From Paenibacillus antri (GTDB lineage Bacteria > Bacillota > Bacilli > Paenibacillales > YIM-B00363): a stretch of 64,000 bases of DNA. The stretch is taken from assembly GCF_005765165.1 (NCBI RefSeq), contig NZ_VCIW01000010.1, forward strand, positions 1 to 64,000, given 5' to 3'. A program made the position numbers and the translations under genes. Positions 33,452-42,372 of the stretch are shown here, one piece after another; within the stretch, counting starts at the first letter, position 1; every line of letters begins with the position of its first letter. Below the pieces are notes generated by a model. The model was not told where the DNA came from. It ran no database searches and saw only the letters and a list, made by a program, of their open reading frames with translations.

Positions 33452-35896
33452 ATGGGGAAAGAGAAGCTGCTGCTCATCGGCAACGGGATGGCGGGCGTGA
33501 ACGCGATAGAACATTTGAAGAAGCTCGCGCCGGACAAATACGACATCACCATCTTCGGCGCGGAGCCGTATCCGAACTATAACCGGATTATGCTGTCTTA
33601 CGTCCTGGCGGGCGATACGAAGCAGGAAGAGATCTATATCAACGACTACGACTGGTACGAAAAGAACGGCATCCGTCTATACACGGGACAGCGGGTAAGC
33701 TCGATCGACCCTGCCGCGAAAACGGTGACGAGCGACGGGGCGGCGGGCCCGATGACGACGTCCTACGACAAGCTCGTGATCGCCACCGGCTCGAACGCTT
33801 TCGTCATTCCGATTCCGGGCTCGCAGCTGCCGGGGGTTATCGCCTACCGGACGATCCGGGATACGGAGCTGATGCGGGAAGCGGCGAAGAAATACAAGAA
33901 AGCCGTCGTCATCGGCGGCGGTCTGCTCGGCCTCGAAGCCGCGCGCGGTCTGCTCAATCTCGGCATGCAGGTCGAAGTCGTCCACATCGGCGACTGCCTG
34001 ATGGAGCGCCAGCTCGACAAGACGGCCTCCAAGCTGCTTCAGACGTCGCTCGAGCAACAAGGCATGAAGTTTCTGATGGAAAAGTCCTCCGCCGAAATTC
34101 TCGGCAAGGAGCGCGCGACGGGCCTGAAGTTCGCCGACGGCACGTGGACGGAAGCGGACCTGATCGTCATGGCGGTCGGCATTCGCCCGAACGTGTCGCT
34201 CGCGAAGGAGGCCGGCCTCGACGTCGTGCAGGGCATCACCGTCAACGACTGGCTCGAGACGAGCGCGCCGGACGTGTACGCGGTCGGCGAATGCGCGCAG
34301 CACCGCGGCGTCGCGTACGGTCTCGTCGCTCCGCTCTACGAGCAAGGCGCGGTGCTGGCGAAGCGGCTCGCCGGCGTCGACGGCGCCCCGTACGAAGGCT
34401 CCGTCGTCTACACGAAGCTGAAGGTGTCGGGCGTCGACGTGTTTTCCGGCGGCCAGTTCATCGAAGACGCGGAGACGAAGGCGATCCGCGTGCACGACGA
34501 CTGGTCCGGCATCTATAAGAAGGTGCTCGTGAAAGGCTCCAAGATCGTCGGCGCGGTGCTGTTCGGCGACACGTCCGAGAGCACGCGGCTCATGCAGCTC
34601 ATCAAGTCCCAGGCGGACATTACGAAAATGGAAATCACCAAGCTGCTGCAAGAATCCGGCGCGGAAGGCGGCGGGGGCGGCGGCACGGAAGGCATGGTCG
34701 CCGCCATGGCGGACGACGCGGTCGTCTGCGGCTGCAACGGCGTCAGCAAAGGCACGATCTGTTCCGCAATCCGCGAGTGCGGCCTGACGACGGTAGAGGG
34801 CGTCAAGGACGCGACGACGGCGTCGCGCTCGTGCGGCGGCTGCAAGCCGCTCGTCGCGGCGCTGCTCAAGACGACGCTCGGCGACGAGTTCGACGCCGCG
34901 GCTTCGGCGAAGGCTTCGATCTGCGGCTGCACGACGTTGTCGAGGGAAGAGGTCGTGGCGGGCATCAAGGAGAAGGGGCTCACCCACGTTCGCGAGGTCA
35001 TGCACGTGCTCGGCTGGAAGGAGCCGGAGGGCTGCTCCAAGTGCCGACCGGCCGTGAACTACTACCTGTCGATGATCAACCCGTCGACGTACAAGGACGA
35101 TCGCACGTCTCGATTCGTCAATGAACGGATGCACGCGAACATTCAGAAGGACGGCACGTATTCGGTCGTGCCCCGGATGTACGGCGGCGTTACGACGCCG
35201 TCCGAGCTGAAGAAGATCGCCGAAGTGGCGGAGAAGTACAACGTCCCGACCGTCAAGCTGACGGGCGGCCAGCGCATCGACCTGCTCGGCGTGAAGAAGG
35301 AAGACTTGGTCCCGATGTGGACCGATCTCGATATGCCGTCCGGCTATGCGTACGGCAAGGCGCTTCGCACGGTGAAGACGTGCGTCGGGGCGGACTTCTG
35401 CCGCTTCGGCACGGCGGATTCGATGGGCATGGGCATCGCGCTCGAGAAGAAGTTCGAGCGGCTGAATACGCCGGCGAAGGTGAAGATGGCCGTCTCCGGC
35501 TGCCCGCGCAATTGCGCGGAGTCCGGCATCAAGGACATGGGCATCGTGGCGATCGACGGCGGCTGGGAGCTGTACGCGGGCGGCAACGGCGGCGTGAAGG
35601 TGCGGGCCGGCGACCTGCTCGCGACGGTGAAGACGGAGCAGGACGTGATGGAGTACATCGCCGCGTACCTCCAGTATTACCGGGAGACGGGCAACTACGG
35701 CGAACGGACGTCCGAGTGGATCGTTCGGGTCGGTCTCGACCACGTTCGCGGCGTCGTCGAGGACGCGGACCGCCGGCGCGAGCTGTGCGAACGGATGGAC
35801 GAAGCGCTCGCCGCGACGAAGGACCCGTGGAAGGAAGCGGTCGAGACGGCGGCGATTCGCAAGGATTTGTACGAAGTGATCGAGACGGCGAAGTAA
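33452..35896 (+). CDS. nirB: Assimilatory nitrite reductase large subunit
   Basis: NAD(P)H-dependent nitrite reductase, 814 residues, full length. Domains in order: FAD/NAD(P)H pyridine nucleotide reductase (IGNGMAGVNAIEHL; ATGSNAFVIPIPG; VIGGGLLGLEAARG), two BFD-like [2Fe-2S] modules (CGCNGVSKGTI ... SCGGCK; CGCTTLSREEV ... GCSKCRP), then the sulfite/nitrite reductase core with siroheme-4Fe4S cysteines in TCVGADFCRFGT and GCPRNCAESG. Reduces nitrite to ammonium in the cytoplasm together with NirD. Confidence 0.97.
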   Translation: MGKEKLLLIGNGMAGVNAIEHLKKLAPDKYDITIFGAEPYPNYNRIMLSYVLAGDTKQEEIYINDYDWYEKNGIRLYTGQRVSSIDPAAKTVTSDGAAGPMTTSYDKLVIATGSNAFVIPIPGSQLPGVIAYRTIRDTELMREAAKKYKKAVVIGGGLLGLEAARGLLNLGMQVEVVHIGDCLMERQLDKTASKLLQTSLEQQGMKFLMEKSSAEILGKERATGLKFADGTWTEADLIVMAVGIRPNVSLAKEAGLDVVQGITVNDWLETSAPDVYAVGECAQHRGVAYGLVAPLYEQGAVLAKRLAGVDGAPYEGSVVYTKLKVSGVDVFSGGQFIEDAETKAIRVHDDWSGIYKKVLVKGSKIVGAVLFGDTSESTRLMQLIKSQADITKMEITKLLQESGAEGGGGGGTEGMVAAMADDAVVCGCNGVSKGTICSAIRECGLTTVEGVKDATTASRSCGGCKPLVAALLKTTLGDEFDAAASAKASICGCTTLSREEVVAGIKEKGLTHVREVMHVLGWKEPEGCSKCRPAVNYYLSMINPSTYKDDRTSRFVNERMHANIQKDGTYSVVPRMYGGVTTPSELKKIAEVAEKYNVPTVKLTGGQRIDLLGVKKEDLVPMWTDLDMPSGYAYGKALRTVKTCVGADFCRFGTADSMGMGIALEKKFERLNTPAKVKMAVSGCPRNCAESGIKDMGIVAIDGGWELYAGGNGGVKVRAGDLLATVKTEQDVMEYIAAYLQYYRETGNYGERTSEWIVRVGLDHVRGVVEDADRRRELCERMDEALAATKDPWKEAVETAAIRKDLYEVIETAK

Positions 35897-35955
35897 GGGG
35901 AAGTCATTTTCGGGAGAGATAGAGAGATTACGGACTGGAGAAGGAGGCGCTGAGC

Positions 35956-36294
35956 ATGGCGATGGGGAGCGTAAAGCAGGTCGCGGCGAGCCGCGTAAAG
36001 CTGGCGAGGTTGGACGAATTGCCGTTGGGCACGGGCAAGACGGTGAGGCTCGGCGCTTTGGAGCTGGCGGTGTTCCGCCTCGGCGACGACACGGTGCGGG
36101 CGGTCGAAAACCGATGCCCGCATAAGAACGGCGTATTGGCGGAGGGGATGGTCAGCGGCCACTACGTGTTCTGCCCGATGCACGATCGGAAGATCGACCT
36201 GAACGACGGACTCGTGCAGAAGCCCGACGACGGCTGCGTCAAGACGTTCGGCACATGGGTTGAAGACGGCGTCGTATGGGTGGACGTGGGATGA
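35956..36294 (+). CDS. nirD: Nitrite reductase small subunit (Rieske-type)
   Basis: A 112-residue Rieske ferredoxin-like subunit. The two cluster-binding pairs are intact: RCPHKNG and CPMHDRKIDL. The standard length and position directly after nirB identify NirD. AAGGAGG stands 9 nt before the ATG. It overlaps the catalytic nitrate reductase gene by ATGA. Confidence 0.95.
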   Translation: MAMGSVKQVAASRVKLARLDELPLGTGKTVRLGALELAVFRLGDDTVRAVENRCPHKNGVLAEGMVSGHYVFCPMHDRKIDLNDGLVQKPDDGCVKTFGTWVEDGVVWVDVG

Positions 36295-38402
36295 CAGGCG
36301 CGGCGCTGAACTCCCACTGTCCGTTCTGCAGCATGCAGTGCGGCATCGAGCTCACGCTGACGGAGAAGGAACCCGGTTGGGCGGTGCGCCCGAGCGGGTC
36401 GTTCCCCGTATCCACGGGACGCCTCTGTCAGAAGGGGTACCATTCCCCGCGCCATGCCGTACATCCCGACCGCATTACGATGCCGCTCGTGCGCCGCGTC
36501 ATCGGCTCGCGCAGCCTGGAAGCGACGCCGTGGCAGCCGGAGAATTGGGACGCCGCGTTCGCGGAAATTTCGGACCGCATCCTGTCCATCCAAGCGAAGC
36601 ACGGCGCGGACGCCGTCTCCGTCTTCGGCGGGGGCTCTTTGACCAACGAGGTATGCTACTTGCTCGGCAAGTTCGCCCGGGTCGCGCTGAAGACCCGGTA
36701 CATCGACTACAACGGACGGTACTGCATGTCGTCCGCGGCAGCGGCGCAGATGCGCGCGTTCGGGCTCGACCGGGGCCTCACGCTGCCGCTCGACGATATC
36801 GCAGGCACGAAATACATCATCCTGGCGGGGACGAACATCGCCGAATGCCAGCCGACGATGATGCCGTACTTGCTCGCGGCGAAGAAAGCGGGCGCCACGA
36901 TCGTGACGATCGATCCGCGTCAGACGATGACGTCCAAAATCGCGGATATTCACGTCAAGCTGCAGCCGGGATTCGACTCCGTGTTCGTCAGCGGGCTCTT
37001 GAACGTCATCGTGAACGAAAAGCTGTACGACGAAGCGTACGTCGCCGAGCGGACGAGCGGACTCGAGGCGGTCGCCGAAGCGGTGCGCGAGTTTACGCCG
37101 GAATACGTGTCTCGAATTACAGGCATCTATGAGGAAAAGATTCGCGCGATCGCGCGCGGCTTCGCGAAGGCAGAGAGCGGCGTCGTGCTGACCGCCCGCG
37201 GGCTGGAGCAGCAAGTGAACGGCGTCGAACACACGCTCAATTACATTAACCTTGCGCTGCTGTGCGGCAAGGTCGGGCGACCGAACAGCGGCTTCGGCGC
37301 CGTCACCGGACAGGCGAACGGCCAAGGCGGCCGCGAGCACGGGCAGAAGGCCGATCAGCTGCCGGGGTACCGCTTGATCGAAGATCCGGAAGCGCGGCGG
37401 AAGGTCGCCGAAGTGTGGGGCGTCCATCCCGACACGCTGCCGGGCAAGGGCGTCTCCGCCTTCGAGCTGTTCGAGAAAATCGAGGCGGGCGAAATCAAGG
37501 CGATGATCGTCCTCGGCTCGAACCCGATCGTCTCGAGCCCGAACGCCGTTCGCGTCGAAGCCGCGCTGAAGAAGCTCGAGCTGCTCGTCGTCGTCGACCT
37601 GTTCGAGACGGAGACGGCGAAGCACGCGGATTGGTTTCTGCCCGGCTCGTCGTTCCTGGAAGCCGAGGGGACGCTGACGAACGTGGAGGGCCGGGTATTC
37701 CATCGCGCGAAGGCGCTCGACCTGCCGGGCAGCGCGAAGCTCGACATGCACATCTTGTGCGAGCTGGCTGAACGGCTCGGAGCGGGCCGGTACTTCAAGT
37801 TCAAGACGCCGAAGGACGTGTTCGAGGAGCTGCGCCGCGCCACGATCGGCGCGCCGGCCGATTACTCCGGCATCACGTACGACCGGCTGAAGCGGGAAGG
37901 CGGCGTCTTCTGGCCGTGCCCGTCCGAAGAGCATCCGGGCACGCCGCGGCTGTACGTCGACCGGTTCGCCCATGCGGACGGGAAGGCGAAGCTGCACGCG
38001 ATCAAGCCGGGGCTGCCCGCGGAGACGACGAGCCGCGAGTATCCGTACATCCTGACGACGGGGCGCGTGGGCAGTCAATACCTTAGCGGCGTACAGACGC
38101 GCCGGACGGAGCCGCTCGACGCGAAGGCGCCCGCGCCGGTCGCGGAGGTGCATGCGAGCGTCGCCGAGCGCATCGGCCTTCGCGCGGGCGACCGGATCCG
38201 CCTTACCACGAAGCGGGGCACGGCGGTGTTCCCGGTGCGCGTCTCGGACGACATTCACCCGACGACGATTTTCGTGCCGTTCCACTGGGGCGGCGAGCAA
38301 TCGATCAACCGGCTGACGAACGACGCGCTGCATCCGATCAGCCGCATGCCGGAATTTAAAATTTGCGCCGTTCGGCCGGAACGGGTAGGAGGGGCGACAT
38401 GA
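36291..38402 (+). CDS. nasC: Assimilatory nitrate reductase catalytic subunit
   Basis: Molybdopterin oxidoreductase of 703 residues. An N-terminal 4Fe-4S site (CPFCSMQCGI ... GRLCQKG), the guanine-dinucleotide region (NGRYCMSSAAAAQM; DPRQTM; ARGLEQQVNGVEH; TGQANGQGGREHGQ) and a C-terminal MGD-binding domain (RVGSQYLSGVQTRR) match NasC-type nitrate reductases. Cytoplasmic, no Tat signal. No NasB-type electron-transfer flavoprotein is encoded next to it, so the electron donor is unclear. ATG 36291 lies in the nirD stop. Confidence 0.93.
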   Translation: MTGAALNSHCPFCSMQCGIELTLTEKEPGWAVRPSGSFPVSTGRLCQKGYHSPRHAVHPDRITMPLVRRVIGSRSLEATPWQPENWDAAFAEISDRILSIQAKHGADAVSVFGGGSLTNEVCYLLGKFARVALKTRYIDYNGRYCMSSAAAAQMRAFGLDRGLTLPLDDIAGTKYIILAGTNIAECQPTMMPYLLAAKKAGATIVTIDPRQTMTSKIADIHVKLQPGFDSVFVSGLLNVIVNEKLYDEAYVAERTSGLEAVAEAVREFTPEYVSRITGIYEEKIRAIARGFAKAESGVVLTARGLEQQVNGVEHTLNYINLALLCGKVGRPNSGFGAVTGQANGQGGREHGQKADQLPGYRLIEDPEARRKVAEVWGVHPDTLPGKGVSAFELFEKIEAGEIKAMIVLGSNPIVSSPNAVRVEAALKKLELLVVVDLFETETAKHADWFLPGSSFLEAEGTLTNVEGRVFHRAKALDLPGSAKLDMHILCELAERLGAGRYFKFKTPKDVFEELRRATIGAPADYSGITYDRLKREGGVFWPCPSEEHPGTPRLYVDRFAHADGKAKLHAIKPGLPAETTSREYPYILTTGRVGSQYLSGVQTRRTEPLDAKAPAPVAEVHASVAERIGLRAGDRIRLTTKRGTAVFPVRVSDDIHPTTIFVPFHWGGEQSINRLTNDALHPISRMPEFKICAVRPERVGGAT

Positions 38403-38704
38403 CGAACGAATCGCTGCGAATCGTAGGCGCCGACGAAGGAACGAGACGGGACGTGCGGCGGCGGATGCCCCCTTGGGTCGAAGGGACGGTCGCCCTCGTG
38501 CGGAGCCGGGAAGACTGGGCGCGGCTCGACCGATTGGAAGGTCCCGCCGTTCTCCTCGTGTTCGACCGGGGGTACGCCGACGCGGAGGCGGGCGGCTGGC
38601 CGACGTTCCATATCGACGACCTGTCCTTGGCCGTCGAGGCGTTGACGTCGTCCTTCGCATGGAGGCATTGGACGCCGGACTTCCTCGAGGAGGAAGCGTG
38701 GTAA
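38399..38704 (+). CDS. Small protein at the end of the nitrate assimilation operon
   Basis: A 101-residue acidic soluble protein with several Trp residues (PPWVEG, DWARLD, GGWPTF, WRHWTPDF) and no family I recognise. It overlaps nasC by ATGA and has TAGGAGG upstream, so it is translated as part of the operon. Possible roles: assembly factor for nasC or electron-transfer helper; neither is shown. Confidence 0.7.
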   Translation: MTNESLRIVGADEGTRRDVRRRMPPWVEGTVALVRSREDWARLDRLEGPAVLLVFDRGYADAEAGGWPTFHIDDLSLAVEALTSSFAWRHWTPDFLEEEAW

Positions 38705-38719
38705 GCGCGGCGCGGGACG

Positions 38720-38772
38720 TTGCGCATTTTCCGAACGAGTGCTACAATGACGAAAAACAAACCGATTGGTCT
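38720..38772 (+). promoter_or_regulatory. Promoter and operator of the first TetR gene
   Basis: TTGCGC (38720-38725) and TACAAT (38743-38748) with a 17-bp spacer. Just downstream of the expected start, AAACCGATTGGTCT (38759-38772) matches the palindromic operator found before the fabF-like gene at 10 of 14 positions. Suggests autorepression. Confidence 0.6.
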
Positions 38773-38790
38773 GAAAATGGAGGGCGTACC

Positions 38791-39387
38791 GTGCGCAAAG
38801 GCGAGGCGACGAAAGAGCATATCATCGAGAAAGCGGCGCATGTGTTGAATCGCAGAGGATATTACGCCTCGTCCTTGTCCGAAATCATGGAGGCGTCCGG
38901 GCTGAAGAAGGGCGGCATCTATAACCACTTCGAGAGCAAGGAACAAATTATCGCGGAGGCGTTCGCGTATAACGTCAAGGCGATGAGCGAGCGGTTCGAC
39001 GAGGCGGCGGCCGGCTTCTCGCATCCGATCGACCGCGTGCTCGCGATGGCCGCGGTCGCGCGGGAGCTGTACCGCGGCGAGCCGATCCCCGGCGGCTGCG
39101 CCATCATGAACGCCGCCGTCGAATCCGACGACGCTTATCCGTTCCTGAAGGCGCAGGCGCGGACGTCCATGGAGCGGTTCGTGTCGAAGGTGCGCGCGAT
39201 CCTGGAGCAAGGCCAGCGGGACGGCCGGGTCGACCCGGCGGCCGATGCCGCGGAGGCGGCGCTGTTTATCGTCTCCGCCATCGAAGGCTCGTTGATGATC
39301 AGCAAGCTGACGGACAGCGGCGCGGCGGTGGACGCGGCGCTCAAGCGGATCGCCTCGTTTTTGAATCGGGAGCTTCGGCGCCCGTAA
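38791..39387 (+). CDS. TetR/AcrR-family repressor
   Basis: A 198-residue repressor. N-terminal helix-turn-helix: YYASSLSEIMEASGLKKGGI followed by YNHFESKEQII. The ligand domain holds EPIPGGCAIMNAAVESDDA, a segment shared with LmrA/YxaF-type repressors and with the second TetR in this window. Start is GTG 38791 with GGAGGG 6 nt upstream. Its likely operators flank it: one at its own promoter and one before the adjacent ketoacyl synthase gene. Confidence 0.9.
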   Translation: MRKGEATKEHIIEKAAHVLNRRGYYASSLSEIMEASGLKKGGIYNHFESKEQIIAEAFAYNVKAMSERFDEAAAGFSHPIDRVLAMAAVARELYRGEPIPGGCAIMNAAVESDDAYPFLKAQARTSMERFVSKVRAILEQGQRDGRVDPAADAAEAALFIVSAIEGSLMISKLTDSGAAVDAALKRIASFLNRELRRP

Positions 39388-39393
39388 TTTTTT

Positions 39394-39424
39394 TTGACAA
39401 TTTTCAGACCGAACGGTCTTAAAT
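39394..39424 (+). promoter_or_regulatory. Promoter with TetR operator before the fabF-like gene
   Basis: A consensus TTGACA (39394-39399) is followed by the perfect palindrome AGACCGAACGGTCT-type (39406-39419: AGACCG-AA-CGGTCT) in the spacer, then a -10-like TTAAAT (39419-39424). An operator between -35 and -10 is the classic repressible layout. Confidence 0.7.
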
Positions 39425-39447
39425 ACGATGAGGGAGATGACTAAGGG

Positions 39448-40692
39448 ATGGAAAAGAGACGAGTCGTCGTCACGGGCATGGGCGTCGTATCGCCGATCGG
39501 CAGCGACGTGACGGCTTTCGGGGACGCCTTGGCTACAGGGCGATCGGGCATAACGACGATCGACGCCTTCGATCCGGCGGGATATCCGACGCGGATGGCC
39601 GGCCAGGTGCGCGATTTTCGCCCGGAGGCGTATATGGGGACGAAGGAGGCGCGCGTCTACGACCGCTTTCTTCAATTCGCGGTCGCGTCGGCGAAGCAGG
39701 CGATCGCGGCGTCCGGCCTCGACGTCGCGGCGAACGCGGATCGCGTCGGCGTCTACGTCGGGAGCGGGATCGGGGGCATTCACACGCTGCTCGACAACCA
39801 CCGCCAGTTCGCCGAGCGGGGACCGAAGCGCGTCAGCCCGTTCATGATCCCGATGATGATCGGCAACATGGCCGCGGGCCAGCTGTCCATCCTGACCGGC
39901 GCCCGCGGCCCGACGTTCGCGCCGGTGTCGGCGTGCGCGACCGGCAACCACGCGATCGGCGAGGCGTTCCACGCGATCCGCGCCGGCCGGGCCGACGCGA
40001 TGATCGCGGGCGGCGCGGAGGCGCCGATCCACGAGCTCGCGTTCGCCGGGTTCTGCAACATGCACGCGATGTCCGGCCGCAACGACGACCCGACGCGCGC
40101 GAGCCGACCGTTCGACGCGGACCGGGACGGCTTCGTCATGGGCGAAGGGGCCGGCATCCTCGTGCTCGAGGAGCTGGAGAGCGCCCTCGCCCGCGGGGCG
40201 GACATCTGGGCCGAGGTGGCGGGGTACGGCGCGTCTTCGGACGCGTACCATATCACCGCGACCGACCCGGAAGGACGCGGCGCGTACATGGCGATGAAGG
40301 CCGCGCTCGACGACGCCTCGCTGCGCCCGGAGGAGATCGACTATATTAACGCGCATGGGACCGGTACGCCGGTGGGGGACGCGTCGGAGACGAAGGCGAT
40401 CCTTGCCTTGTTCCCGCGGGAGAACGAGCGGCCGCCCGTCAGCTCGACGAAGTCGATGACGGGCCATCTGTTCGGCGCCGCGGGCGCCGTGGAAGCGGTC
40501 GCCTCCGTGCTGGCGATTCGCCGGGGACTGCTGCCGCCGACGATCAACTACGAGACGCCCGACCCGGCCTGCGCGCTGGACGTCGTGCCGAACGTCGCGC
40601 GGCCGGCGGCGGCGAACGCCGTCTTGAGCAACGGCTTCGGCTTCGGGGGACATAACGCGGTGTTGGCGTTTCGGAGATATTTTCAAAAATAA
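39448..40692 (+). CDS. fabF: Beta-ketoacyl-ACP synthase II
   Basis: A 414-residue condensing enzyme with the complete Cys-His-His triad: Cys in [14 protein letters not shown], His in [11 protein letters not shown] and His in [13 protein letters not shown]. Length and the C-terminal [12 protein letters not shown] are typical FabF. It elongates acyl-ACP chains with malonyl-ACP. It is not in a fab cluster but directly behind a TetR repressor with a palindromic operator in its promoter, so it is probably a second, inducible copy for membrane-lipid remodelling. Confidence 0.93.
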   Translation: MEKRRVVVTGMGVVSPIGSDVTAFGDALATGRSGITTIDAFDPAGYPTRMAGQVRDFRPEAYMGTKEARVYDRFLQFAVASAKQAIAASGLDVAANADRVGVYVGSGIGGIHTLLDNHRQFAERGPKRVSPFMIPMMIGNMAAGQLSILTGARGPTFAPVSACATGNHAIGEAFHAIRAGRADAMIAGGAEAPIHELAFAGFCNMHAMSGRNDDPTRASRPFDADRDGFVMGEGAGILVLEELESALARGADIWAEVAGYGASSDAYHITATDPEGRGAYMAMKAALDDASLRPEEIDYINAHGTGTPVGDASETKAILALFPRENERPPVSSTKSMTGHLFGAAGAVEAVASVLAIRRGLLPPTINYETPDPACALDVVPNVARPAAANAVLSNGFGFGGHNAVLAFRRYFQK

Positions 40693-40695
40693 GCA

Positions 40696-40726
40696 TTGAC
40701 CCTCACGTTACGTTAGGCCTTATGCT
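40696..40726 (+). promoter_or_regulatory. MerR-type promoter with 19-bp spacer
   Basis: TTGACC (40696-40701) and TATGCT (40721-40726) are separated by 19 bp. The spacer holds CCTCACGT-T-ACGTTAGG (40701-40717), an inverted repeat matching at 7 of 8 arm positions. An overlong spacer with an inverted repeat is the hallmark of MerR/TipAL activation, so the downstream gene product should act here. Confidence 0.9.
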
Positions 40727-40754
40727 CATTCTCGAAGGGGGGCAAGCGAAGGCC

Positions 40755-41504
40755 ATGATGAAAGTGAAGGAAGTGTCGGAGCTGGCCGGTGTCAGCGTGC
40801 GCACGCTGCATCACTACGACGAGATCGGACTGTTGTCCCCGGAGCATACGACGGAGGCCGGTTACCGTCTATACTCCGATCGGGATCTCGAGACGCTTCA
40901 GCAAATCTTGTTCTTCAAGGAGCTTGACCTTCCCTTGAAACAAATCAAGGACATTCTCCGGGACCCGAGCTTCGATCGGCAGGAGGCTTTGGAGCTGCAT
41001 CGGAAGATGCTGCTCGAGAAGCGGAGCCGCATCGATCGAGTGCTCGACACCTTGGAGAAGACGATCCGGCAAGCGAAGGGAGAAATTCAGATGACGAACG
41101 AAGAGAAATTCGAGGGCTTCGACTTCAGCAACAATCCGTATGAGCAAGAGGCGCGCGAACGCTGGGGCGACAAGGCGGTCGACGACTCGAACAAGAAGCT
41201 CGGCAGTCTGTCGCAAGCCGAGCGGAAGGCGCTGGAGGAGGGCATGAACGCGATCTACGCGAAGCTGGCGGCGCTCCGCCACGGGCCGGCCGACAGCGAC
41301 GAGGCGCAAGCCGCGATCAAGGAATGGTACGACTTCTTGAACGGCGGCAACTTCGGGGCGCACTATTCGCTCGAAGCGTTCAGAGGGCTCGGACAAATGT
41401 ACGTCGACGACGAGCGCTTCACGCGCAACATCGACAAGTTCGGCGAAGGGCTCGCGAGGTTTCTGCGGGACGGCATGGCCGTCTATGCGGATCGCAACGC
41501 GTAA
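40755..41504 (+). CDS. TipAL-type MerR regulator with TipAS domain
   Basis: A 249-residue two-domain activator: MerR helix-turn-helix ([36 protein letters not shown]), a dimerising coiled coil, and a TipAS antibiotic-binding domain ([46 protein letters not shown]). TipAL relatives such as Mta sense thiopeptides or other drugs. The 40722 ATG lies in the promoter -10 and cannot be the start; 40755 or 40758 is used. It autoregulates through the 19-bp-spacer promoter. No transporter gene follows directly. Confidence 0.93.
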   Translation: MMKVKEVSELAGVSVRTLHHYDEIGLLSPEHTTEAGYRLYSDRDLETLQQILFFKELDLPLKQIKDILRDPSFDRQEALELHRKMLLEKRSRIDRVLDTLEKTIRQAKGEIQMTNEEKFEGFDFSNNPYEQEARERWGDKAVDDSNKKLGSLSQAERKALEEGMNAIYAKLAALRHGPADSDEAQAAIKEWYDFLNGGNFGAHYSLEAFRGLGQMYVDDERFTRNIDKFGEGLARFLRDGMAVYADRNA

Positions 41505-41610
41505 TTCGTCGAGCGGAGGAAGAGAGGGGGTCGCCGGAGGGCGGCCTCCCTTTTCTATTCGGGCAAATTCGGGGGTGGGAGCGTAAATAGGGAACATTGG
41601 TTTTCCCTAT

Positions 41611-42204
41611 TCAGGCGCGCATGAAACTCCGAAGCAGCGCCTCCGTGAACTTCATGTTTCGAGCGATCGGCGCGTTGCTGCCCGTCAATCGGCTGGCCAT
41701 GATGGCGCCTTCCATCGAATCGACGAGGAACGAGGCGAGTTCGGCGGCGTCGAAGTCAGGGCGCAGCTCCTTGTCGCGAACGCCGCGCTCGAGGATCGAC
41801 GCGACGAATCGGACCATGTCCGCATACGCCTCGGCGGCCTTCTGCCGCAGCTCGGGGAACGTGCCGTCGCTTTCCACCGCCGTGTTCAGCAGCGGGCAGC
41901 CGCCCGGAATCGGCGGGTCGTCGACGGCGTCCTGATAGATCGCGGCCAGCTTCATCAGCTTCTCGAGCGTGCTCGTCCCCTCGCGTTCGGCTTGGACGAA
42001 CGCCTCTTGCAGGATCCGGCCCGCCCGTTCGAAGGCGGCCAGCACGATCGCTTCCTTCGTGTCGAATCGGCGATAGATGGCTCCCTTCGGAAGTCCGGTG
42101 GCCTGCATGATGTCCCCGATAGACGTTGCGGCGATGCCTCTCGTATTAAACAAAAGCATGGCCCGATGAATAATGAGTTCTCTGGTTTCGTCCGGCTTCT
42201 TCAT
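41611..42204 (-). CDS. TetR/AcrR-family repressor (second paralogue)
   Basis: A 197-residue repressor with N-terminal helix-turn-helix (GIAATSIGDIMQATGLPKGA, IYRRFDTKEAI) and the PPIPGGCPLLNTAVESDG segment, which matches EPIPGGCAIMNAAVESDD of the other TetR in this window. Start at 42204: GGGAGG lies 9 nt before it and abuts the upstream ATG at 42213, which is thereby excluded. Divergent from a DUF2306 gene; a compound GGACCG/CGGTCC palindrome lies between them. Confidence 0.9.
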   Translation of the reverse strand: MKKPDETRELIIHRAMLLFNTRGIAATSIGDIMQATGLPKGAIYRRFDTKEAIVLAAFERAGRILQEAFVQAEREGTSTLEKLMKLAAIYQDAVDDPPIPGGCPLLNTAVESDGTFPELRQKAAEAYADMVRFVASILERGVRDKELRPDFDAAELASFLVDSMEGAIMASRLTGSNAPIARNMKFTEALLRSFMRA

Positions 42205-42269
42205 GTTTTCCATCCTCCCGTCGGGCGACTCTATCCATAATATTGTCACGAATCGCCCGGAGTTGTCTA

Positions 42270-42329
42270 TTTTCAATGGAGCGGCGGTGACCTATAATGA
42301 AGGTTGTAACGGACCGGACGGTCCGGTCC
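42270..42329 (+). promoter_or_regulatory. Promoter and overlapping palindromes between TetR and DUF2306 genes
   Basis: TTTTCA (42270-42275) and TATAAT (42293-42298) with a 17-bp spacer direct transcription to the right. At the start region lie two overlapping palindromes, GGACCG-GA-CGGTCC (42311-42324) and GGAC-GGTCCG-GTCC (42316-42329). They share the GACCGnACGGTC core with the operator before fabF. The divergent TetR is the likely binder. Confidence 0.65.
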
Positions 42330-42372
42330 GAAGAAAAGTATACATAAAATCTACGAAGGATGGTATGCCCTT

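Noticed and set aside
33677-35743. 688-codon minus-strand ORF
   Set aside because: Antisense shadow of nirB; Arg/His/Ala-rich composition typical of GC-rich reverse frames and no family match.
36162-38660. 832-codon minus-strand ORF
   Set aside because: Antisense to nasC and nirD; no start signal or recognisable domain.
40722-40754. Upstream ATG for the TipAL-like gene
   Set aside because: It lies in the -10 element of the gene's own promoter, so it cannot be in the transcript.
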